The translations under genes and the position numbers were made by a program. DNA of 64,000 bases. Origin: Staphylococcus sp. Marseille-Q5304. Its GTDB lineage: Bacteria; Bacillota; Bacilli; Staphylococcales; Staphylococcaceae. The first letter of the stretch is position 1; every line of letters starts with the position of its first letter. Under the pieces are notes generated by a model that did not search any database, was not told where the DNA came from, and was given only the letters and a program-made list of their open reading frames with translations. The stretch is from NCBI RefSeq assembly GCF_943737015.1, contig NZ_CALSFP010000001.1, positions 310,001 to 374,000 on the forward strand, given 5' to 3'. Positions 38,714-48,531 of the stretch are shown one piece after another.

Positions 38714-38762
38714 CAAAAAATGAGTTTGGAGGCACGTTTATTACTGCCTCCAAACTCATTAT
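38714..38762 (-). terminator. Terminator for the minus-strand small membrane genes
   Basis: AATGAGTTTGGAGGCA pairs with TGCCTCCAAACTCATT; read on the minus strand the stem is followed by T6. Confidence 0.85.
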
Positions 38763-38772
38763 GATATTCAAT

Positions 38773-38949
38773 CTATTTATAGAATAACGCGATTAAGATT
38801 AATATAAGTAAAATAGTATCTATCCCAAACATAATTGCAAAACGTGTTGTTTTTTCACCGTTCGCTTTAGCTTGTTGGTACTTTTTGAAGTTTGGAATTA
38901 TACTCAATATTAATAACACGATTAATATAAGACCTATGACCATATTCAT
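38773..38949 (-). CDS. Small membrane protein
   Basis: This 58-codon frame begins MNMVIGLILIVLL. Two hydrophobic segments (about 2-18 and 38-57) flank a basic loop (FKKYQQAKANGEKTTR). CAGGTGGTGA precedes the ATG. The start overlaps the stop of the 119-residue membrane protein (ATGA), so the two are translationally coupled. The family is unknown; a small partner subunit of the upstream protein is plausible. Confidence 0.72.
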   Translation of the reverse strand: MNMVIGLILIVLLILSIIPNFKKYQQAKANGEKTTRFAIMFGIDTILLILILIALFYK

Positions 38950-39305
38950 TGTCGATCACCACCTGATTTGCGTTTCTCTATCCATTCCCATATATAACCA
39001 GCAAGCACACCGATAATAAGTCCTACAATGATACCAACTTTTATAGCTGAAAAAATTGCAGTAAGTAATATTGCTAGCAATAGGCAAATAGGGATCGTAA
39101 TTCCAAATTTATATTTACGCTCTGGCGAATTTAATATTGAAAATAAAGTGTAATATAACAACGCAAAGACAATTGTGGCTATGATTCCTCTAAGTATGAC
39201 GTTACCGATAGAGGCGTGACTCTCACTAAAGTAACTAAATATACAAAAGAATAAGCCAAACAGAATTGAAAGTATAACTGTTCGTTGGGTTAAAGTTTTA
39301 TTCAT
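38946..39305 (-). CDS. Membrane protein with four segments
   Basis: The 119-residue protein has hydrophobic stretches near residues 9-27, 33-55, 66-85 and 88-108, and a basic tail (EWIEKRKSGGDRQ). I do not recognise a family. AAGGAG precedes the ATG. It is first in a two-gene unit with the 58-residue membrane protein. Confidence 0.68.
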   Translation of the reverse strand: MNKTLTQRTVILSILFGLFFCIFSYFSESHASIGNVILRGIIATIVFALLYYTLFSILNSPERKYKFGITIPICLLLAILLTAIFSAIKVGIIVGLIIGVLAGYIWEWIEKRKSGGDRQ

Positions 39306-39525
39306 AAATAACTCCTTAAGTAAATCTTATATAGATTATATCATAATCATACATAGACATTATATTTTTGTAGTTGAACGAATGGAACTATTTCATTACT
39401 AGTGCGCTGTAAGACTTTTATGAAGGGTCAATAACGAATGACTAAATTAACCATTAAAAAGTAAAAATACATAAAAATTTTATTCAAATATGACGATTTG
39501 TTTAAATAGGAAATACAATTGTACA

Positions 39526-39582
39526 TGTAATCGTTTACATTTTTCAAAAAATTGTTTAAATTTTAAAGATTTATAGTATAAT
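39526..39582 (+). promoter_or_regulatory. cre site and promoter of the amino-acid permease
   Basis: TGTAATCGTTTACA (39526-39539) matches the cre consensus at every position. It is followed by TTGTTT (39552) and TATAAT (39577-39582), spaced 19 bases. The cre centre is about 55 bases before the expected start of transcription, upstream of the -35, so CcpA could activate as well as repress. Confidence 0.65.
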
Positions 39583-39643
39583 AACGACATGACAAGTGAT
39601 TAATGAATATGGACTGATATAAGAAAGAGATGGGGTTTATAAA

Positions 39644-41038
39644 ATGAATGATAATAATGAGTTACAAAGGGGACTCAGTGCTCGCCAAATGCGAATGATT
39701 GCATTGGGTGGAACAATTGGTGTCGGTCTGTTTATGGGTGCAACAAGTACAATTAAATGGACAGGGCCTTCAGTAATTTTTGCATATTTAATTGCAGGTT
39801 TATTTATATTTTTAGTTATGAGAGCAATGGGAGAAATGGTTTATTTAACACCTACTTCAGGATCATTTGCTAATTTCGCAGGAGATTACATACATCCAGT
39901 CGCAGGCTATTTAACAGCATGGAGTAATATATTCCAATGGGTTGTCGTTGGAATGAGTGAAGTTATAGCCGTCGGTGAATATATGAATTTCTGGTTCCCA
40001 CATTTACCACAGTGGATCCCAGGTGTTATTGTCGTGCTGTTATTAGCTGGAGCTAACTTAGTTTCAGTTAAAGCTTTCGGCGAATTTGAATTTTGGTTTG
40101 CAATGATCAAAGTTGTAACAATTATCTTAATGATTATCGCTGGTATTGGATTAATCTTCTTTGGTTTCGGTAATGGCGGTAACCCAATTGGATTATCGAA
40201 CTTATGGTCACATGGTGGGTTTATGCCACACGGATGGTTAGGTTTCTTCTTTGCATTATCAATTGTAATTGGTTCATATCAAGGGGTTGAATTGATCGGT
40301 ATCACTGCCGGTGAAACAAAAGATCCTCAAAAAAATATTAAAAGTGCAGTCAACGGTGTTATCTGGCGTATATTAATCTTCTATATCGGAGCAATATTCG
40401 TCATTGTAACCGTCTATCCTTGGAATGATTTAGGTAATATTGGTAGTCCATTCGTTGCGACATTTGCCAAAGTAGGTATTACATTCGCTGCTGGTTTAAT
40501 AAACTTTGTTGTATTAACAGCTGCCATGTCAGGATGTAACTCAGGTATCTTTAGTGCAAGTCGTATGATGTTAACACTATCTAAAAATGGTCATCTACCT
40601 AAAGTCTTTACGAAAGTAATGAAAAATGGTGTACCACTTTGGACAGTATTAGCGATTTCAATCGGAATATTGATTGGTGCATTATTAAATGTGATTTTAC
40701 CTTTATTTATTAAAGGTGCGGATAGTATTTTCGTCTATGTTTACAGTGCTTCAATCTTACCAGGAATGGTGCCGTGGTTTATGATATTAATAAGTCATAT
40801 GAGATTTAGAAAGCATTATCCTGAAAAAATTGAAGGGCATCCGTTTAAAATGCCTGGAGGAAGAGCGACAAGTCTTGTGACAATGATCTTCTTTATCATT
40901 GTGCTAATTGGAATGTTATTCAATAAAGAAACTGTCGTTTCAGTTATAATCGGAATTGTATTTTTATTATTTATGACAGCATTTTATTTCATAAAAGGCT
41001 ATCATAAGTTAAGTAAAGACGAACAAATATTAAAATAA
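39644..41038 (+). CDS. APC-family amino acid permease
   Basis: The 464-residue protein has 12 hydrophobic segments and the AAT-type opening [26 protein letters not shown], then [17 protein letters not shown] between segments, both typical of bacterial amino-acid permeases such as GabP and AnsP. The substrate cannot be named. ATGGGG lies 10 bases before the ATG. It is a single-gene unit with a perfect cre site upstream and a terminator downstream. Confidence 0.9.
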   Translation: MNDNNELQRGLSARQMRMIALGGTIGVGLFMGATSTIKWTGPSVIFAYLIAGLFIFLVMRAMGEMVYLTPTSGSFANFAGDYIHPVAGYLTAWSNIFQWVVVGMSEVIAVGEYMNFWFPHLPQWIPGVIVVLLLAGANLVSVKAFGEFEFWFAMIKVVTIILMIIAGIGLIFFGFGNGGNPIGLSNLWSHGGFMPHGWLGFFFALSIVIGSYQGVELIGITAGETKDPQKNIKSAVNGVIWRILIFYIGAIFVIVTVYPWNDLGNIGSPFVATFAKVGITFAAGLINFVVLTAAMSGCNSGIFSASRMMLTLSKNGHLPKVFTKVMKNGVPLWTVLAISIGILIGALLNVILPLFIKGADSIFVYVYSASILPGMVPWFMILISHMRFRKHYPEKIEGHPFKMPGGRATSLVTMIFFIIVLIGMLFNKETVVSVIIGIVFLLFMTAFYFIKGYHKLSKDEQILK

Positions 41039-41085
41039 TTAGGTCTATATTTAAATGATCACTTAAATATTACATTTTGTAAGTT

Positions 41086-41134
41086 AGCTATAAACGTAGT
41101 GCCTATAGGTACTATTGTTTATAGCTATTTTTTT
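41086..41134 (+). terminator. Terminator after amino-acid permease
   Basis: AGCTATAAAC and GTTTATAGCT close a hairpin that contains an inner AGTGCCTATAGGTACT stem and is followed by T7. Confidence 0.85.
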
Positions 41135-41181
41135 AGATGATACACATAACAAAGACGATTGATTTTTAAAATTATCTACAG

Positions 41182-41207
41182 TTTACATAAAATTTACTAT
41201 ATTACAA
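41182..41207 (+). promoter_or_regulatory. Candidate PhoP box upstream of alkaline phosphatase
   Basis: TTTACA (41182) and TTTACT (41193) are spaced by 11 bases, followed by TTACAA (41202). TTWACA repeats at 11-base spacing are the Pho box pattern in Bacillus. The third repeat is out of register. A role in phosphate starvation is inferred from the gene downstream. Confidence 0.35.
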
Positions 41208-41274
41208 AATTGCCTCAACGTTCATGTACTATAATTTTATTTGTAATAATTAATACATAAAGGGGTTTTAATTA

Positions 41275-42705
41275 ATGAAAATGTACAAAAAGTTTGCAAC
41301 AGCTTCTTTAACTAGTGCAATCGTATTAGGTTCAGCATTTGGTGGAGCTCAAACAATTCACGCTTCTGCAGGTGGTCAAGCACCAGGGAATGATTCAGAC
41401 GTAACTTACATGGGAAATACTAAAAATCCTAAAAATGTAATTTTCATGGTTGGCGATGGTATGGGACCTTCTTATAATTCAGCTTACCGTTACTTCAAAG
41501 ATAAACCAGAAACGAAAGAAATGGAAAAAACAGCTTTCGATGATTATTTAGTAGGGACACAACGTACAAACCCTGATGATCCAGATGAAAACGTAACTGA
41601 CTCAGCTGCGGGAGCAACAGCTTTCAGTTCAGGACATAAAACATACAACGGTGCTATCGGTGTTGATGGTAACAAACAAAAACTTAAAACAGTATTAGAA
41701 CAAGCTAAAGAAAACGGTAAATCAACTGGTTTAGTTTCAACTGCTGAAATCACAGATGCTACACCAGCAGCATATGCAGCACACGTTGATGACCGTGACA
41801 AAAAAGATGAAATCGCTCAACAATTCTACAATGATACAATCAATGGTCAACATAAAGTAGACGTTCTTCTTGGTGGGGGAGCTAAATACTTCGGTAAAGA
41901 AAACGGAAACTTAACTGATAAATTCAAAAAAGACGGTTACGACATCGTAAACAATAAAACACAATTACAAAATTCTAAAAATAACCAAGTATTAGGTTTA
42001 TTCTCTGATGAGAACATGCCATTACAAATCGATGCACCAGCTAAAAACCCTAAATTAGTAGACATGACTGACAGTGCAATCAACCGTTTACAACAAAATA
42101 ATAAAGGTTTCTTCTTAATGGTAGAAGGTGCTTCAATCGATAAATCAGGTCACCCTAACGATATCACTGGTGTAATGTCAGAAATGCAAGGTTTCGAAAA
42201 ATCATTCGACTACGCAATGAACTATGCTAAACAACATCCTGATACATTAGTTGTAGCAACAGCTGACCATTCAACTGGTGGTCTTTCAATCGCTAAAGGT
42301 AAAGATTACAAATGGAACCCAGATGCAATCAAGAAAATGAAACATTCTGGTTCTTACATGACTCAAGAAATTGCTAAAGGTAAAGATCCTGAGAAAGTAA
42401 TTAACGAAGGTTATGGTTTCGAATTATCTAAAGATGATATGAAAGCAATTAAGAAACAAGCTAAAAACATTAAGAAATACAACGAAGACGATAAAGACTA
42501 TGCAGCTGAATTACAAAAATTACAAGACGCTATCCAAAAGCCAATTAACGATGAATCACACACTGGTTGGACTACTAACGGTCACACTGGTGAAGACGTA
42601 AATACTTACGCATTCGGTCCTGGTAGCGATAGATACCAAGGTAACATCGACGATACTGACGATGCGAAAAACATCTTTGACTTCTTCAGAAACTCAGCTA
42701 AATAA
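41275..42705 (+). CDS. phoB: Secreted alkaline phosphatase
   Basis: The 476-residue protein has a signal peptide (MKMYKKFATASL, hydrophobic core, cleavage likely after IHASA near residue 31). The metal-binding VGDGMG holds Asp61, and the nucleophile is Ser110 in VTDSAAGATAFSSG. Later metal ligands are in ASIDKSGHPND, ATADHSTGG and the near-terminal NGHTGEDV. It releases phosphate from monoesters outside the cell. AAAGGGG precedes ATG 41275. It has its own strong terminator. Confidence 0.93.
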   Translation: MKMYKKFATASLTSAIVLGSAFGGAQTIHASAGGQAPGNDSDVTYMGNTKNPKNVIFMVGDGMGPSYNSAYRYFKDKPETKEMEKTAFDDYLVGTQRTNPDDPDENVTDSAAGATAFSSGHKTYNGAIGVDGNKQKLKTVLEQAKENGKSTGLVSTAEITDATPAAYAAHVDDRDKKDEIAQQFYNDTINGQHKVDVLLGGGAKYFGKENGNLTDKFKKDGYDIVNNKTQLQNSKNNQVLGLFSDENMPLQIDAPAKNPKLVDMTDSAINRLQQNNKGFFLMVEGASIDKSGHPNDITGVMSEMQGFEKSFDYAMNYAKQHPDTLVVATADHSTGGLSIAKGKDYKWNPDAIKKMKHSGSYMTQEIAKGKDPEKVINEGYGFELSKDDMKAIKKQAKNIKKYNEDDKDYAAELQKLQDAIQKPINDESHTGWTTNGHTGEDVNTYAFGPGSDRYQGNIDDTDDAKNIFDFFRNSAK

Positions 42706-42725
42706 TCGTTAACTACAATAAGTTC

Positions 42726-42766
42726 AAAAAACGTACTGGCTATTAACAGTCAGTACGTTTTTTCTT
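42726..42766 (+). terminator. Terminator after phoB
   Basis: AAAAACGTACTG pairs with CAGTACGTTTTTT around a short loop. Confidence 0.9.
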
Positions 42767-42773
42767 TATAATA

Positions 42774-42822
42774 AAAACACTCAGTTTTGATTTCATTAAA
42801 AATCACTAACTGAGTGTTTTGT
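42774..42822 (-). terminator. Terminator of the MurNAc operon
   Basis: AAACACTCAGTT and AACTGAGTGTTT with a T run on the minus-strand side, 42 bases after the murR-type stop. Confidence 0.8.
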
Positions 42823-42863
42823 ATTTATATTTATTCTGAATAGTTTTGACGTTCATACAAAAT

Positions 42864-43739
42864 TTAATGTTTGAAGCGTATAGTAGATAGATGTTTACGA
42901 TAATTGTCTAATGCCATTTTGGATTGTGTGATTGAATCGAGTGCTGTTTGATAATTTAATGCGATATAGCGATAATATAATACATCAACTGTAAATAATT
43001 GTGCAAACAGAGAAGTTGTAGCTGCCATACGCAATTCGTTTTCATCAGTTTGACCATAGATTAACGTATGATCTGAAATTTGAGTGATAGGATTGTTTGC
43101 ATCACTCGAAATTGTGATAAGTGAAATATTATAATCCTTTGCAACTCTTGCCATGGATATCATTTCGCTATGATTACCTTGGTTCGTAACGAAGATAATA
43201 CAATCTCTTTCGTCATGTGTGGCTAATGTCGTCATAAACAGATGTGTTTCCTGTAATAATCGGACGTTCAGACCTACACGAGATAGCTTTTGAAATAAGT
43301 CCGTGACTATAATGAATGAAGCACCATATCCAAATAGAAAAATAGTACGTTTATGTTTTAATATGTCGCAAATTTCGTCGATATTTTTACTATTGATTTG
43401 GTTTGATACGAAATTCATCGTATCTTTGGCTCTTGTTAACATTTTTGATTTAATCGCATCAACAGATTCATTCACCATTAATTCCATATGGTTATTATTA
43501 ATTGTATCTTCAGGCAAATAACGGGAAATGGCTATCTTTAATTCCTGGAAACCTTGCCCTGTAATTTTTCTACTAAAACGTACAATTGAAGCCGTACTCG
43601 TATCTATTTTTTCAGATAAATCTTGAACTGACATATTTATAATCTTATGTGGTGCATTTAATATAAAATCTGCAATTTTCTTTTCAGTTCTTGTAAATTG
43701 TGAATATTGGCTATCTATCTTGTATAAAACGTTGGTCAT
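42864..43739 (-). CDS. murR: MurR-type regulator (RpiR family, SIS domain)
   Basis: The protein is 291 residues from ATG 43739. It has an N-terminal RpiR helix-turn-helix (about 20-75, including TSTASIVRFSRKITGQGFQELK) and a C-terminal SIS sugar-phosphate domain. It is the last gene of the MurNAc operon and overlaps murP; starts at 43745 (TTG) and 43742 (ATG) are alternatives, but AGGGG is best spaced for 43739. It probably binds MurNAc 6-phosphate and represses the operon. A candidate operator lies at the mupG promoter. Confidence 0.88.
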   Translation of the reverse strand: MTNVLYKIDSQYSQFTRTEKKIADFILNAPHKIINMSVQDLSEKIDTSTASIVRFSRKITGQGFQELKIAISRYLPEDTINNNHMELMVNESVDAIKSKMLTRAKDTMNFVSNQINSKNIDEICDILKHKRTIFLFGYGASFIIVTDLFQKLSRVGLNVRLLQETHLFMTTLATHDERDCIIFVTNQGNHSEMISMARVAKDYNISLITISSDANNPITQISDHTLIYGQTDENELRMAATTSLFAQLFTVDVLYYRYIALNYQTALDSITQSKMALDNYRKHLSTIRFKH

Positions 43740-43741
43740 CA

Positions 43742-45181
43742 TCAATCCCCTAAACTATCAGTTTCTCTCATATCTTTTGTCGTACCTAAGAAATAAGTGA
43801 AGATGAAACCACCTATATAAGCGGCAAGTAAGCCTGCAATATAACCTAGATACATATTATCCGAGATAAGTGGTAACAATGAAACACCGCTTGGGCCAAT
43901 CGCTTTGGCTCCGATATGTCCAATACCTCCGATGACAGCACCACCGATACCTCCACCAATACATGCAGTGATGAAAGGTCTGCCTAATGGTAATGTTACA
44001 CCGTAGATTAATGGCTCACCAATTCCTAAGAAACCAATAGGTAAAGCACCTTTAATCGTATTACGTAAAGTAGTGTTTTTCTTACAACGTACCCATAGTG
44101 CTAATGCGGCACCTACTTGACCTGCGCCAGACATCGCTGCAATCGGAAGTAAGTACGTCGCACCTGATTGGTTGATCATTTCGATATGAATTGGTGTGAA
44201 AATATGATGCAATCCTACCATAACAAGTGGTAAAAAGAAAGCGCCTATAATGAAACCACTAAAAATACCACCTATATTTATAATACCATTAATTACTGAA
44301 ACCAAACCGTCAGAGATAAAGCCAGCAATAGGCATAAATATGAAGATTGTCATCAAACCTGTAACTAATAGTGAAATAGTAGGGGTAATGATGATATCAA
44401 TCGCGTTAGGCACAATTTTGTGTAATCGCTTTTCAATCATACTTAAAATCCATACTGCAAAGATAACTCCGAGAATACCACCTTGACCGGCTTGTAGAGG
44501 TTCGCCAGTGAAGATGTTTGTAATAGCTGTCTTCTCAGTGAGTCCAGTGAGTAATGTCGTACCACCAATTACACCACCTAAACCTGGTGTAGCTCCAAAT
44601 TCTTTGGCTGCATTAATACCTGTGAAAATAGCAAGATAGGCTAGCATCCCATCTTTAATTACGTTAAAAATGGTAACTAATTGAGTGACCCATGCTCCGG
44701 AAATCATGTGAGCTGCTAATAAGTTACTTAAGACAGCACCAATACCTCCAATTAATCCAGCACCGATAAATGCGGGGATTAATGGAATGAATATATTGGC
44801 GATTACTTTCAATACACGATTAAACTTACCATTTTTTTGCTTACTTTTAACTGCTGCTTTATTTTTCTTCGCTCGTTCTTCAGCGTTCGTCTTGAAATCT
44901 GATTTATCATGAGGAATAGTTTCGCCTAATTTAACACCACTTAAATCAGACATATGCTGGGCTACTTTATTCACAGTTCCAGGGCCGACAACAACTTGAA
45001 TGCGCTCGTCCTTAACAACTCCCATAACCCCTTCAGTGCTTTTGAGATTGTCATAATTGACTTTGTCTTCATCTAGCACTTTGATACGGACACGCGTCAT
45101 ACAGTTAATTACACTATCCATATTATCCATGCCACCGACTGCCTTGATAATATCTTCAGCTAATCTTTGTTCTTTAGTCAT
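43742..45181 (-). CDS. murP: MurNAc-specific PTS transporter, EIIBC
   Basis: The 479-residue protein has an N-terminal EIIB domain with the phosphocysteine Cys27 in [11 protein letters not shown] basic linker (about 95-125) leads to an EIIC membrane domain with about ten hydrophobic segments and the conserved GIGEPLIYG motif. It imports and phosphorylates MurNAc or the GlcNAc-MurNAc disaccharide, using EIIA from elsewhere. AAAGGAGGTCATCC is a very strong ribosome binding site. It lies between murQ and murR in the same operon. Confidence 0.92.
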   Translation of the reverse strand: MTKEQRLAEDIIKAVGGMDNMDSVINCMTRVRIKVLDEDKVNYDNLKSTEGVMGVVKDERIQVVVGPGTVNKVAQHMSDLSGVKLGETIPHDKSDFKTNAEERAKKNKAAVKSKQKNGKFNRVLKVIANIFIPLIPAFIGAGLIGGIGAVLSNLLAAHMISGAWVTQLVTIFNVIKDGMLAYLAIFTGINAAKEFGATPGLGGVIGGTTLLTGLTEKTAITNIFTGEPLQAGQGGILGVIFAVWILSMIEKRLHKIVPNAIDIIITPTISLLVTGLMTIFIFMPIAGFISDGLVSVINGIINIGGIFSGFIIGAFFLPLVMVGLHHIFTPIHIEMINQSGATYLLPIAAMSGAGQVGAALALWVRCKKNTTLRNTIKGALPIGFLGIGEPLIYGVTLPLGRPFITACIGGGIGGAVIGGIGHIGAKAIGPSGVSLLPLISDNMYLGYIAGLLAAYIGGFIFTYFLGTTKDMRETDSLGD

Positions 45182-45221
45182 ATGGATGACCTCCTTTATT
45201 TAAAATATGTAATATATTGGT

Positions 45222-46112
45222 TTATTGATCTTTAATTGCTTGTTTAACGATATTGTTGTTACGTTTTAATCTTTCTTGAGCAGCTTCTCGATTGATATCA
45301 CATAAATGCATGACAACTGCTACTTTGACGTCTGAGCGGGCAGTTTCATATAACTTCTGTGCTTGCTCGTAGGTAATATCACAAATATCTTGGATAATTC
45401 TAATTGATCGGTCGACAAGCTTTTGATTTGTGGCTTTAACATCAATCATTAGATTGTCATAAACTTTACCTACTCCTACCATTGTTAGTGTTGAAATCAT
45501 ATTGAGTATTAACTTCTGTGCAGTACCTGCTTTTAATCGTGTTGAACCTGTTAATACTTCTGGTCCTACAGCAACTTCGATAGGAAATTCAGCGCTTTCA
45601 CTAATTTCAGTGTTGGTATTACAAGCTATTGAAACAGTATGTGCGCCTAAATGTTTTGCATAATATAAACCACCTTTAACGAAAGGTGTGCGACCGCTTG
45701 CGGAAATACCTATGACGACATCTTTATTATTCAGTTCAATTTCTTTTAAGTTTGTTTGAGCAAGCATTTCATCATCTTCGGCACCTTCGACGGCTTCTGT
45801 CATAGCACGTGAACCTCCAGCGATAATACCAATAACATCACCAGGGTCTGTATTGAAAGTAGGTACACATTCTGCGGCATCGAGTACGCCTAAACGCCCA
45901 CTCGTTCCAGCACCTATATATATGATGCGCCCTCCATTCTTAAATTGTGTTGTAGTTACTTCAATAACCTTTGCAATTTGTGGTAATGCAGTGTTGATAG
46001 CTTGTGAGACACGTTGATCTTCTTGATTCATTGTTTTCAAAGCTTGTTGAATAGACATTTCATCTAAATGCATGGTAGCTTCATTTCTTGTTTCTGTTGT
46101 TAAATGTTTCAT
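45222..46112 (-). CDS. murQ: N-acetylmuramic acid 6-phosphate etherase
   Basis: The 296-residue SIS-domain lyase has [23 protein letters not shown] (about 69-91), AEDDE with the catalytic glutamate, and [21 protein letters not shown]. It cleaves the lactyl ether of MurNAc 6-phosphate to GlcNAc 6-phosphate and D-lactate. AAGGAG precedes the ATG. It starts 4 bp after mupG ends and is followed by murP. Confidence 0.96.
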   Translation of the reverse strand: MKHLTTETRNEATMHLDEMSIQQALKTMNQEDQRVSQAINTALPQIAKVIEVTTTQFKNGGRIIYIGAGTSGRLGVLDAAECVPTFNTDPGDVIGIIAGGSRAMTEAVEGAEDDEMLAQTNLKEIELNNKDVVIGISASGRTPFVKGGLYYAKHLGAHTVSIACNTNTEISESAEFPIEVAVGPEVLTGSTRLKAGTAQKLILNMISTLTMVGVGKVYDNLMIDVKATNQKLVDRSIRIIQDICDITYEQAQKLYETARSDVKVAVVMHLCDINREAAQERLKRNNNIVKQAIKDQ

Positions 46113-46116
46113 TTGT

Positions 46117-47175
46117 TTACTCCTTAATCTCTTCCTTTTTAACTTTAAAATCGAATGTATCTGAAGGGCTTAATATATCAATCAAAGCAACATCTCGTTG
46201 TATTACATGACCAATAACATTGATATTTGGATGCGCAGGTAGAGTTTGTTTTATAATCTGTAATTCACCTTGGTAACGACCATTGAGGTGATTATCTACT
46301 GTGATTGCGCCTCTTGCTCTTGTTTGATTTGATTTAGGTTGTATCTCACTATTGCAATAGTGACGAGATTCTTGAGACCGTATAACATGTTGTGGGTTAT
46401 CAGGTCTTACTGAATGAGGTTGTTCTACAATATACGCTACTTGGTCATCTGTGAGTTGAATAGAGATGGTAAAGTGTCTGTTTTGTAAATATTGCATTAA
46501 TTGTTCCGCTAATTCAGGTGTAAGGTACGGATCACCAACTAAAATATGTTCCACATTCGTATCTTTTAAACGTTGTGCTGCTGCGATAGGATGAATCTTT
46601 CGAGTCGATTCCAATGTAGGTAATCCTTTATAAAGTGGTCCTCTATATTCAGAACCTGTAACAAATGCATAGATGTCAGCTTGAGTATTGTGATGCAAGA
46701 TGCGTTCATTTTGTTGTTGAACAAACGTTTCCGCTAGACCAGTATCAGGACGAGGGTAGTAATTATGGCAGTAACATAACTTTGAAAAGTCTTGAAGTTG
46801 TTGTTTGAGCTCAGATAGTAACTCTTCACTTACAATACTTGCGTTAAGACAGCATTGATAGCCGCGTAATGTGATTGCATCGATGGATTGCGTGGAGGTC
46901 TTATTATCAATACGTATAATAAATTGCGCAGTATTATAACGTTGCAATATATTAAAAAATCGTTCATTCAGGAGATCAGGGTTGATATCTATCATATACG
47001 TCACTTGATAAGTGGCTAGTTCTTCTAGTAGTTCTGTAAAATAGTGATATTTTGTTTGTTCGTCTTCTTCAGGAATTTGTACAGATGTGAAAATTGTTGT
47101 GTACCCTAATTCAACCATTTGTTTAGCATAAGCTTTATCGAACGGTTTACCGAGATAAATTGAAAAACCATGCAC
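46117..47175 (-). CDS. mupG: 6-phospho-N-acetylmuramidase
   Basis: The 352-residue protein has the DUF871/MupG layout: a TIM-barrel N-terminal part beginning [23 protein letters not shown], then a cyclophilin-like C-terminal domain ending [20 protein letters not shown]. In staphylococci MupG cleaves MurNAc 6-phosphate-GlcNAc made by the PTS from cell-wall fragments. It starts with GTG at 47175 behind AGGAG. It is the first gene of the operon mupG-murQ-murP-murR, with its promoter and a cre site directly upstream. Confidence 0.92.
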   Translation of the reverse strand: MHGFSIYLGKPFDKAYAKQMVELGYTTIFTSVQIPEEDEQTKYHYFTELLEELATYQVTYMIDINPDLLNERFFNILQRYNTAQFIIRIDNKTSTQSIDAITLRGYQCCLNASIVSEELLSELKQQLQDFSKLCYCHNYYPRPDTGLAETFVQQQNERILHHNTQADIYAFVTGSEYRGPLYKGLPTLESTRKIHPIAAAQRLKDTNVEHILVGDPYLTPELAEQLMQYLQNRHFTISIQLTDDQVAYIVEQPHSVRPDNPQHVIRSQESRHYCNSEIQPKSNQTRARGAITVDNHLNGRYQGELQIIKQTLPAHPNINVIGHVIQRDVALIDILSPSDTFDFKVKKEEIKE

Positions 47176-47196
47176 TTCGTATCACTCCTACATAAA

Positions 47197-47253
47197 TGTA
47201 ATCGTTTTCATATGTATTATACAATATATGAAATAGTATTACAATTTACTATT
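47197..47253 (-). promoter_or_regulatory. mupG promoter with cre and a candidate MurR operator
   Basis: On the minus strand, TTGTAA (47239-47244) and TATAAT (47216-47221) are spaced 17 bases. A perfect cre site, TGAAAACGATTACA, lies at 47197-47210, right at the expected transcription start, so CcpA should repress. The palindrome AATAGTA-(8)-TACTATT at 47232-47253 encloses the -35 exactly. It is the best candidate for a MurR operator. Confidence 0.75.
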
Positions 47254-47279
47254 TTAAATTTTTATAAAATGAAATAATG

Positions 47280-47609
47280 TTACAAAAAGACAGATAATAG
47301 TTTGCGTATTTCGTGAAGTCGATTTTGTAATGTAGTGATATGACCTGCAGTATTACCTACAGTGAATTCAACGATGGGGTGGCTGTGTTGCTCAGTTAGA
47401 AATTGGAAATATTGATAGTGTATGAGCGAATGTTTACAGAGGTTTGATTTTTCTAAATAGTTTAAATCGGTAGCGACGAATTGATGAATTTGTGTTTGAT
47501 ATTTATGCTTATTTTTATCATCAGTAACAATTGCAAATTTATAAAGTTCGAAATGATTGAGTAGTTGCGTAATATTTTGGTCTAATTGGTGATATTCTAG
47601 TTGATACAT
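47280..47609 (-). CDS. Hypothetical protein
   Basis: The 109-residue protein is soluble, rich in H, Q, L and Y, with no signal or membrane segment; I do not recognise it. ATG 47609 (MYQLEYHQLD) behind GAAAGGAAG is preferred over an upstream start at 47708 that would add 33 residues, some hydrophobic. It lies between the MurNAc operon promoter and the CPBP gene and reads toward the operon. No terminator is obvious after it, so some read-through into mupG is possible. Confidence 0.6.
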   Translation of the reverse strand: MYQLEYHQLDQNITQLLNHFELYKFAIVTDDKNKHKYQTQIHQFVATDLNYLEKSNLCKHSLIHYQYFQFLTEQHSHPIVEFTVGNTAGHITTLQNRLHEIRKLLSVFL

Positions 47610-47743
47610 TCTATTCTTCCTTTCATTTATAAATACAATATCCATCATAGATATTATAAATACTGTTAATTGCGATATAATTGTGAATGTATTATTGTAC
47701 AAATGCATAGAAGTTGATTAGAAAGAGATATGTGAGAGAGGGA

Positions 47744-48481
47744 ATGAATTTGACGTCATGGAAACAAAAGTTTGAAAAATTAAATGGTTATGATTTTTTA
47801 ACAATACCGATTTTAATAGTGAGCTTAATCATATTATCGTTATTAGGCATGGACTACCGTTTATACTTTGTAGGTGAAATTTCTAAACAACAAGAAGTGA
47901 TGTTTGGGGCAATTATTCAATTGATGTCATATATTATTGTGATATTGAGTATTTATCTCATACATTTTGAACGTATTGATGAGTTTGTGCGTTGTATTAG
48001 ATATCAATTATCGTATATTAAACAACATATCGTATTATTAGTGATTGTGTTTATCGGATTGTATGTTCTAACGTATTGTTATAATGCGTTGATACAATTT
48101 ATGCCGGGAAAAATGCAGTTTAACGAAACACAAAATGAATTAAAGTTATCAGTTTTATTTGATAATCCAACATTTTTACCGATTACTTTTATATTTGTAG
48201 TTATCGCAGCGCCAATGATTGAAGAGTTTATATTTAGACACTTGATTATTGGAGAATTGGGAAAAATATTTAATTACTATATAATGGGCGTGGTTTCAGC
48301 AGTATTATTTACTCTGATACATGTAACAGGAGCTCACTCTCCATTAGAGTTTGGGAGTTACATCATATTAGCCTCTGGATTGGTATTAGTATATTTAAAA
48401 TCAGGAAGAAAGCTAGGTGCAAGTCTGTTTATACATGCTTTGAATAACTTTGTAGCTTTTGTGATAAGTGCTTTCTTCTAA
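47744..48481 (+). CDS. CPBP intramembrane metalloprotease
   Basis: The 245-residue protein has about seven hydrophobic segments and all CPBP catalytic motifs: E160-E161 and R165 in EEFIFRH, His193 in FTLIHV, and His231/Asn235 in HALNN. Unlike the SpdC-type relative at 22-23.7 kb, it should be active, perhaps processing prenylated or secreted peptides or proteins. ATG 47744 is preferred over an in-frame TTG ten codons upstream because GAGAGGG precedes it. It is transcribed alone. Confidence 0.88.
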   Translation: MNLTSWKQKFEKLNGYDFLTIPILIVSLIILSLLGMDYRLYFVGEISKQQEVMFGAIIQLMSYIIVILSIYLIHFERIDEFVRCIRYQLSYIKQHIVLLVIVFIGLYVLTYCYNALIQFMPGKMQFNETQNELKLSVLFDNPTFLPITFIFVVIAAPMIEEFIFRHLIIGELGKIFNYYIMGVVSAVLFTLIHVTGAHSPLEFGSYIILASGLVLVYLKSGRKLGASLFIHALNNFVAFVISAFF

Positions 48482-48493
48482 TATTGCGTAGTT

Positions 48494-48531
48494 AAATCCA
48501 ACTGATTTATTAACTTTCAGTTGGATTTAAA
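48494..48531. terminator. Bidirectional terminator
   Basis: AAATCCAACTG pairs with CAGTTGGATTT between convergent genes. It overlaps the last bases of the regulator gene. Confidence 0.8.
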
